Source: Bacillus sp. ISL-45 | Lineage (GTDB): Bacteria > Bacillota > Bacilli > Bacillales > Cytobacillaceae | DNA: 64,000 nucleotides | Reading direction: 5' to 3' | Assembly (NCBI RefSeq): GCF_018613195.1 | Contig: NZ_JAGGQQ010000005.1 | Coordinates: forward strand, 277,593-341,592 | Part shown: positions 59,830 to 64,000 of the stretch, one piece after another | Layout: each line of letters starts with the position of its first letter | How positions within the stretch are numbered: the first letter of the stretch is position 1 | Position numbers and translations under genes: made by a program | Notes under the pieces: generated by a model | What the model saw: the letters and a program-made list of their open reading frames with translations, nothing else | What the model was told of the DNA's origin: nothing | Database searches by the model: none

Positions 59830-60847
59830 GTGGCCAGTCGCCGAACAGGCCAGGTTTCTCAAAAGGACGGGAGAATTGCTGTCGCGCGGTTATTCTCTCT
59901 CAGAAGCAATTGAATCGATGACTTTTTATTTGGAGAAGAACAGAAAAGCGGAGATTAAAAGAAGCCTAGGAAAGCTGCGTGAAGGATTTCCCCTATATCT
60001 GATTCTTGAAGAATTGAATTTTAAAAGGGACTTAGTCAGCTATGTTTATTTTGCCGAGCAGCATGGCGGGCTGGCCCGCACCCTGACTGAGGGCAGCGAC
60101 ATGGTCATAAAGCGGGACGCGGACTACCAGAGATTAAGAAGGCTTGCTGGATATCCAGTATTACTCTTGATGCTTACATTCATTTTATTATTTTTCGTCA
60201 ACAAGATTTTGCTTCCGAAATTCAACTCTCTATTTTTAGACATGAATCTGGCTCCGAATATATTCATGCAAACCATCGGGGCGGCAGCCTCTATTCTTCC
60301 ATACTTGCTATATGGCCTTCTTGGTACCATTACACTTCTCGTTTTATACTACTTCATCAGCTTTAAGAACATCCATCCTCTAAAACAAATAATGATGCTT
60401 GTGAAGCTTCCGGTTGCCGGCAAATTTGTCAGGCTTCTTTACTCACACTATTTCTCAGTACAGTTAAGTTATTTGTTTTCTGGCGGCCTTTCAGTTCTAG
60501 CTGCATTGAAGGTGTTTGAGCAAAACATGCATGAACCTTTTTCAAGGGAATTGGGGAAGGATATGATTTCAAAGTTGGCTGCTGGCCAGGATTTTGACAA
60601 GGCAGCTGGAGAGTATTTGTTTTTTGAAGCAGAGCTGCCGAAGATCATCAGGCATGGGCAGAAGAACGGCAAGCTGGATCAGGAACTTTATTTTTACAGC
60701 AGGCATTGCCTGAAAGAACTCGAAGAAAAAACAGAAAGTGCAATGAAAGCAGTGCAGCCGATTTTGTACAGCTTTATTGGCCTCCTTGTCGTTTCATTGT
60801 ACCTAGCCATATTATTGCCTATGTTTCAAATGATGAAAGGAATTTAG
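59816..60847 (+). CDS. comGB: competence pseudopilus membrane protein ComGB
   Basis: GspF/PilC-family polytopic membrane protein that anchors the pseudopilus assembly, 343 residues. Two GspF repeats are visible (FAEQHGGLARTLTEGSDMVI and RHGQKNGKLDQELYFYSRHC), with TM helices PVLLLMLTFILLFFVNKILL, LLYGLLGTITLLVLYYFI and ILYSFIGLLVVSLYLAILLP. ATG 59816 follows AGAGGTGGG and overlaps comGA by 14 bases. Confidence 0.93.
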   Translation: MMDSKWPVAEQARFLKRTGELLSRGYSLSEAIESMTFYLEKNRKAEIKRSLGKLREGFPLYLILEELNFKRDLVSYVYFAEQHGGLARTLTEGSDMVIKRDADYQRLRRLAGYPVLLLMLTFILLFFVNKILLPKFNSLFLDMNLAPNIFMQTIGAAASILPYLLYGLLGTITLLVLYYFISFKNIHPLKQIMMLVKLPVAGKFVRLLYSHYFSVQLSYLFSGGLSVLAALKVFEQNMHEPFSRELGKDMISKLAAGQDFDKAAGEYLFFEAELPKIIRHGQKNGKLDQELYFYSRHCLKELEEKTESAMKAVQPILYSFIGLLVVSLYLAILLPMFQMMKGI

Positions 60848-60880
60848 CATTTTTAAATGCGGAAAATTAAAGGAGAATGC

Positions 60881-61207
60881 ATGATGAAAAATCAAAAGGG
60901 CTTTACTTTGATAGAAATGATGATTGTTTTGCTGGTGATCTCTGTTCTTCTGATTATTACAGTCCCTAATATATCTTCACATAGTTCGAAAATTAATACG
61001 AAGGGCTGCGAAGGTTATATAAAAATGGTCGAGGCACAGGTACAGGCATACAAAATTGACAACAAGGTGATTCCTAACTTTGAACAGCTTCAAACGGGCA
61101 AATATCTGAAAAACACAGGGGCCAAATGTCCAGACGGTACTGGGCTTGTGATTACTACTGAAGGTGCGGTGCTTACGGAAGAAGAGTTCGCTGCGACCGG
61201 CCAATGA
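60881..61207 (+). CDS. comGC: major pseudopilin ComGC
   Basis: Main subunit of the competence pseudopilus, 108 residues. The prepilin site KGFTLIEMM is cut by ComC between G and F, followed by the hydrophobic helix IVLLVISVLLIITVP. The two cysteines (GCEGY and KCPDG) form the family's disulfide. ATG 60881 or ATG 60884 can start it, both behind AAAGGAG. Confidence 0.94.
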   Translation: MMKNQKGFTLIEMMIVLLVISVLLIITVPNISSHSSKINTKGCEGYIKMVEAQVQAYKIDNKVIPNFEQLQTGKYLKNTGAKCPDGTGLVITTEGAVLTEEEFAATGQ

Positions 61208-61644
61208 ACCACTCTGGAGGTTTTACGATGGTCGAAATGCTGATTGTGCTTTCGGCATTCTTGATGCTCTCCCTCACATCTGCTTTCCTGTTTACACCCC
61301 AAAAAGACATGCTCGAAAAAGAGCTTTTCTTTTCACAATTGAAATCCGACCTTCTGTACAGCCAGCAATACGCGATGTCCCATCAAGAGACGATTACTTT
61401 CCATTTCGTGCCCGAAAATAATTCCTACCATATCCACAGAATGGATTATTATGCTCCGTTTCTGGCCGAAAGACATTACTCTTCTGACATCAAAGTGGAA
61501 AGAGGGACGTTGAATTTAATGTTCCAATATAAGCCGGATGGGAATATCGATAGCTTTGGTTCTATTTATATCACTGCAGGATCAAGGAAATATAAGATGA
61601 TGATCCAGATAGGAAAGGGCAGATTTTATGTTATGGAGGAATGA
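61204..61644 (+). CDS. comGD: minor pseudopilin ComGD
   Basis: Minor prepilin of 146 residues, with GGFTMVEMLIVLSAFLMLSL at the N-terminus and a soluble C-terminal domain. The ATG overlaps the comGC stop (ATGA), so translation is coupled. Confidence 0.9.
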   Translation: MNHSGGFTMVEMLIVLSAFLMLSLTSAFLFTPQKDMLEKELFFSQLKSDLLYSQQYAMSHQETITFHFVPENNSYHIHRMDYYAPFLAERHYSSDIKVERGTLNLMFQYKPDGNIDSFGSIYITAGSRKYKMMIQIGKGRFYVMEE

Positions 61645-61948
61645 TGGATTTTTTCTCAGTGAGATGCTGCTATCATTGGCCGCGTTTTTCATGGGTGCTG
61701 CGATATTGCTTCCAATTGCCATACATGTCAGCAACCAGACAATGGAGTCCGAAAGAAATGCGGAAGCCAGCCATTTATTATATGACGAACTGATGTACTT
61801 GAAAATTACTGGAACCAGTTCTGGCAGAGAAAATATTACGCAGAATGGCGAGCTGTATTATATTAATGTCACAAAGAATGAGGGAGATTCTTTGTGGGAG
61901 GTTTGTGTCCATTATGATGATCAAAAAAAATGTGCTTCTTCAGAGTGA
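61628..61948 (+). CDS. comGE: minor pseudopilin-like ComGE
   Basis: A 106-residue protein with the shortened prepilin-like start DGFFLSEMLLSLAAFFMGAA; Glu at +5 is kept. It overlaps comGD by 17 bases. Identified mostly from position in the comG operon, since ComGE is poorly conserved. Confidence 0.83.
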   Translation: MLWRNDGFFLSEMLLSLAAFFMGAAILLPIAIHVSNQTMESERNAEASHLLYDELMYLKITGTSSGRENITQNGELYYINVTKNEGDSLWEVCVHYDDQKKCASSE

Positions 61949-62375
61949 AAGAGGCTTCACTATGGCTGAGATGCTTTTATCAGTAATGCTATTTTTGATG
62001 ATTGCCTCCATGCTGCCTTTAGGTATGAAAATCATCCTTGACCAGCGTGTTGCTGAGACGTTAGAGAGGAAAATGGAGTGGGAGGTCTTCAGCAGCCAGG
62101 TAAAAAGAGAAATTCGTTCAGCACAGCAAATGACTGTTCAGCCAGACAGACTGTTTATGAAGGTTGATGAGCAAATTATACTTTATGAGAAGTATAATTC
62201 CAGCATGCGGAGAAGGGTGGATTTCAAGGGACATGAAATCCTGGTACAAAACCTTTCAAGCTTCAGTTTTGGAAAAATAGCTGATGGAGTTGAGATTAAG
62301 GCAAGGGATTTAAAAGGAAGGGATTATCAGGTCAGGATCCATCAATTTTACCAAACTGGGGGTGTGGAACCATAA
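61914..62375 (+). CDS. comGF: minor pseudopilin ComGF
   Basis: A 153-residue prepilin-like protein with RGFTMAEMLLSVMLFLMIAS and a C-terminal beta-rich domain (VDEQIILYEKYNSSMRRRVD). The start may be ATG 61914, ATG 61917 or GTG 61905; all overlap comGE. GGGAGG at 61896 serves as ribosome site. Confidence 0.87.
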   Translation: MMIKKNVLLQSERGFTMAEMLLSVMLFLMIASMLPLGMKIILDQRVAETLERKMEWEVFSSQVKREIRSAQQMTVQPDRLFMKVDEQIILYEKYNSSMRRRVDFKGHEILVQNLSSFSFGKIADGVEIKARDLKGRDYQVRIHQFYQTGGVEP

Positions 62376-62746
62376 ATCAACAAGGTTTTGTCTATCCACT
62401 GACGATGATTTTTTTACTATTGATGTCATTTTCTTTGCTTATATTGACTGAGAATTATGTTGCCGGAAAAAAATTCGCAAAAGAAACAGAGACAATACGG
62501 CTGCAGGAGTATTATATGCTATGTTCGGTCAAACAGACGGAATCCATGAGGAGCGAGGGATCCTTGCCGGCTTCAGGTATACTGAAATATCGGTCAGGAG
62601 ATGTTTCCTTTCAAATACGTGAGGTGTCAGGAAAAGTGGAAGAAGTCATCTTCACCCTTAATCTCACCAGCGGGGAAAAGACTCTTGGTATAGCCCAATA
62701 TGACAAGGATACCGGCTCAATGGTAAGATGGAGGGAAAAGAAGTGA
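62372..62746 (+). CDS. comGG: ComGG, apparent ATA start
   Basis: A 124-residue pseudopilin-associated protein. The prepilin-like start NQQGFVYPLTMIFLLLMSFS requires the frame to begin at ATA 62372, which overlaps the comGF stop as ATAA and lies eight bases behind GGGGGTG. The first ATG in frame (62405) would remove the GF processing-site region and has no ribosome site. The C-terminus is soluble and weakly conserved, as usual for ComGG. Confidence 0.8.
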   Translation: MNQQGFVYPLTMIFLLLMSFSLLILTENYVAGKKFAKETETIRLQEYYMLCSVKQTESMRSEGSLPASGILKYRSGDVSFQIREVSGKVEEVIFTLNLTSGEKTLGIAQYDKDTGSMVRWREKK

Positions 62747-62762
62747 CAGGTGAATTAACGAA

Positions 62763-63263
62763 ATGAACGCTATCTATCTTATTGGGTTTATGGGTTCGGG
62801 AAAGACAACCATTTCACAGGAATTGGCTAATAAACTGGAAGTATCAGTGTACGATTCAGATCAGGAAATTGTCCATAAGGCCGGAAAGACGATCAATGAA
62901 ATCTTTGCCATTGATGGTGAAGAGGAATTCCGCCGCCTGGAGACCGAGGTGTTGTATTCAATGCCGGAAGCAGATGCCGTTGTCGCTACTGGAGGTGGAA
63001 TTATTGGAGCAGAAAAGAACAGGTTGTTCTTAAAGGAAAAAGCGAATGTTGTCTTCCTTCATGCTGAAATCCGTATCATCATGGATAGGCTCAGAAATGA
63101 CGATACCAGGCCATTATTAAGGAAAGCCAATAGAGAAGCTGCGGAAACATTATACCATAGCAGGCTGCCATTATACCGAGATACGGCTACGATCGAAGTG
63201 GATACCTCTGGGAAAGCTGTTTCAATGATTGTCGATGAAATCATCCAGCGTATGAAAAAATAA
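62763..63263 (+). CDS. aroK: shikimate kinase
   Basis: Phosphorylates shikimate in aromatic amino acid synthesis. P-loop GFMGSGKTT (8-16), DSDQEIVHKAG, FRRLETEVL, ATGGGII and RPLL with its shikimate-binding Arg are present; 166 residues. It starts 16 bases after comGG. In B. subtilis the shikimate kinase gene lies elsewhere, so its coupling to comG is a difference. Confidence 0.95.
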   Translation: MNAIYLIGFMGSGKTTISQELANKLEVSVYDSDQEIVHKAGKTINEIFAIDGEEEFRRLETEVLYSMPEADAVVATGGGIIGAEKNRLFLKEKANVVFLHAEIRIIMDRLRNDDTRPLLRKANREAAETLYHSRLPLYRDTATIEVDTSGKAVSMIVDEIIQRMKK

Positions 63264-63304
63264 CTCATGGTTATACTTGATAAGGAGCGAAGGATGGTGT
63301 AACC

Positions 63305-63487
63305 ATGAAAACAAATGATTACGTAAAATACCTAACCCAGACCGTAGTAAAATATATTGATCAGCCCAAAGAAGAGCGCCAGAGGATGAAGCAGGCAAAA
63401 AAAGACGCAGAAGCCACTTTTATGTTCAGGTGGTTTGGCATTCTGCCATTTATGCTGATGTCGAGTATCAAAAAGAAAAAGAAATAA
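63305..63487 (+). CDS. yqzE: YqzE family protein
   Basis: A 60-residue basic protein (MKTNDYVKYLTQTVVKYIDQ ... FRWFGILPFMLMSSIKKKKK) of the YqzE family, found downstream of comG in Bacillus. Function unknown. Confidence 0.88.
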   Translation: MKTNDYVKYLTQTVVKYIDQPKEERQRMKQAKKDAEATFMFRWFGILPFMLMSSIKKKKK

Positions 63488-63492
63488 CAGGA

Positions 63493-63527
63493 AAACCCGG
63501 CTTTAACAGGAGCCGGGTTTGTTTTTT
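63493..63527. terminator. terminator yqzE/yqhG
   Basis: Stem AAACCCGGCT/AGCCGGGTTT with an eight-base loop, then GTTTTTTG, between convergent genes. Confidence 0.88.
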
Positions 63528-63535
63528 GTACAAAA

Positions 63536-64000
63536 TCATAAAGCACTTTCTGTTAAATAAAACAATCCGCCGTTGACGATTTCGATTTTTATTTTTGGTT
63601 CATATTGTTCCTGTAATGCAGCTTTTTCGGTTTTATAGCTATCAGATTCCTCTTCTTCGTTCTCATAGAAATGATGGAGCAATTGCAAATCCTTCTGCCA
63701 GCGTTTTCTTGCCTCTTCTGCCCAGGCATGGTCCTCTTGTTCAACCCTTGCATTCAAAAAAGACTGGATTCTGTTAACGCCGCTTTTTGGCTTGATTAAT
63801 GGAGAAAGTGTATAGGCGTAGTCTGGTATTTTTGTACTCAATGGAAGCTTCAATAATTTATCATGAAAGTCTTCTTCCATCCTTCCATTGATCAGCTGCA
63901 GCCCGATTGAATGGAAAACATCGCGTTTTCTGTCACATTGATACGATATTTTCATATTCAGCCCTATCCAGGGTATAAGCGGTGTCTGGGCAGGAAATTG
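63536..64000 (-). CDS. yqhG: YqhG-like protein, C-terminal part (cut by window end)
   Basis: The frame is open from the stop at 63536 to the end of the window with no start, so 154 C-terminal residues are seen. They include PWIGLNMKISYQCDRKRDVF, IGLQLINGRM and RIQSFLNARVEQEDHAWAEE, matching the Bacillus YqhG family of unknown function, which lies next to comG in B. subtilis. Confidence 0.85.
   Translation of the reverse strand, partial: QFPAQTPLIPWIGLNMKISYQCDRKRDVFHSIGLQLINGRMEEDFHDKLLKLPLSTKIPDYAYTLSPLIKPKSGVNRIQSFLNARVEQEDHAWAEEARKRWQKDLQLLHHFYENEEEESDSYKTEKAALQEQYEPKIKIEIVNGGLFYLTESAL

Overview
The window is a gene-dense stretch of chromosome from a low-to-moderate GC, endospore-forming, naturally competence-equipped member of the Bacillaceae. 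The evidence is an almost unbroken run in Bacillus subtilis gene order (glyS, ccpN, ppsR, yqxD, dnaG, rpoD, cccA, trmK, yqfO to yqfZ, yqgB to yqgZ, comGA to comGG, yqzE, yqhG), strong AGGAGG-type ribosome binding sites with frequent GTG and TTG starts, and a SpoVAF-type germination protein. I cannot name the species; the dispersed repeats and protein sequences suggest a relative of Mesobacillus or Cytobacillus rather than B. subtilis itself. Gene symbols below follow B. subtilis homologues recognised by sequence and position, not database searches.

Layout. 1-7.6 kb: end of glyS, the gluconeogenesis regulators ccpN and ppsR, then the macromolecular synthesis group yqxD-dnaG-rpoD. 7.7-16.5 kb: a membrane protein, a CcpA-type-controlled acyl-CoA dehydrogenase, cytochrome c550, trmK-yqfO, ispH, yqfQ, the RNA helicase cshB and endonuclease IV. 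16.6-22.2 kb: yqfT, a zinc uptake locus (ABC transporter plus Zur, with a Zur-type operator), yqfW, yqfX, ispG and yqfZ. 22.4-36.2 kb: DUF1189 protein, Na/phosphate cotransporter, yqgC, an Fnr-type regulator, sodA, yqgE, penicillin-binding protein pbpA and the pstSCAB-phoU phosphate operon behind a four-repeat PhoP box. 36.2-47.4 kb: yqzD-yqzC, a translationally coupled DUF4912/glycosyltransferase/unknown cassette, rpmG, yqgN-DUF92, ldh, yqgO, the rhomboid protease gluP and a spoVAF homologue. 47.4-48.3 kb: a striking non-coding array. 48.3-58.6 kb: yqgQ-glcK, an LtaS-type enzyme behind an ECF sigma promoter, yqgU to yqgZ(mgsR), a methyltransferase, an unrecognised Cys-rich HTH regulator and tRNA-Gln. 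58.7-64 kb: the comG pseudopilus operon, aroK, yqzE and the truncated yqhG.

The genes are mostly housekeeping: translation, replication, isoprenoid synthesis (ispH, ispG), phosphate and zinc homeostasis, envelope synthesis and DNA uptake. Against B. subtilis order the apparent insertions are znuCB next to zur, ldh, spoVAF, the acyl-CoA dehydrogenase, the Fnr-type regulator, the Cys-rich HTH regulator, the methyltransferase and two unknown genes (44740-45621, 53942-54421).

The least explained material is non-coding. A 14-unit tandem array at 47470-48195 has a 53-bp period in which every unit carries 10-bp inverted arms around an 18-base centre. A second, sequence-unrelated palindromic array at 16588-16700 has nearly the same period. 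A MITE-like family of 140-180 bp occurs at least five times in one orientation, and a GC-rich repeat family occurs three times. Two genes (the yqxD homologue and comGG) appear to use ATT and ATA start codons.
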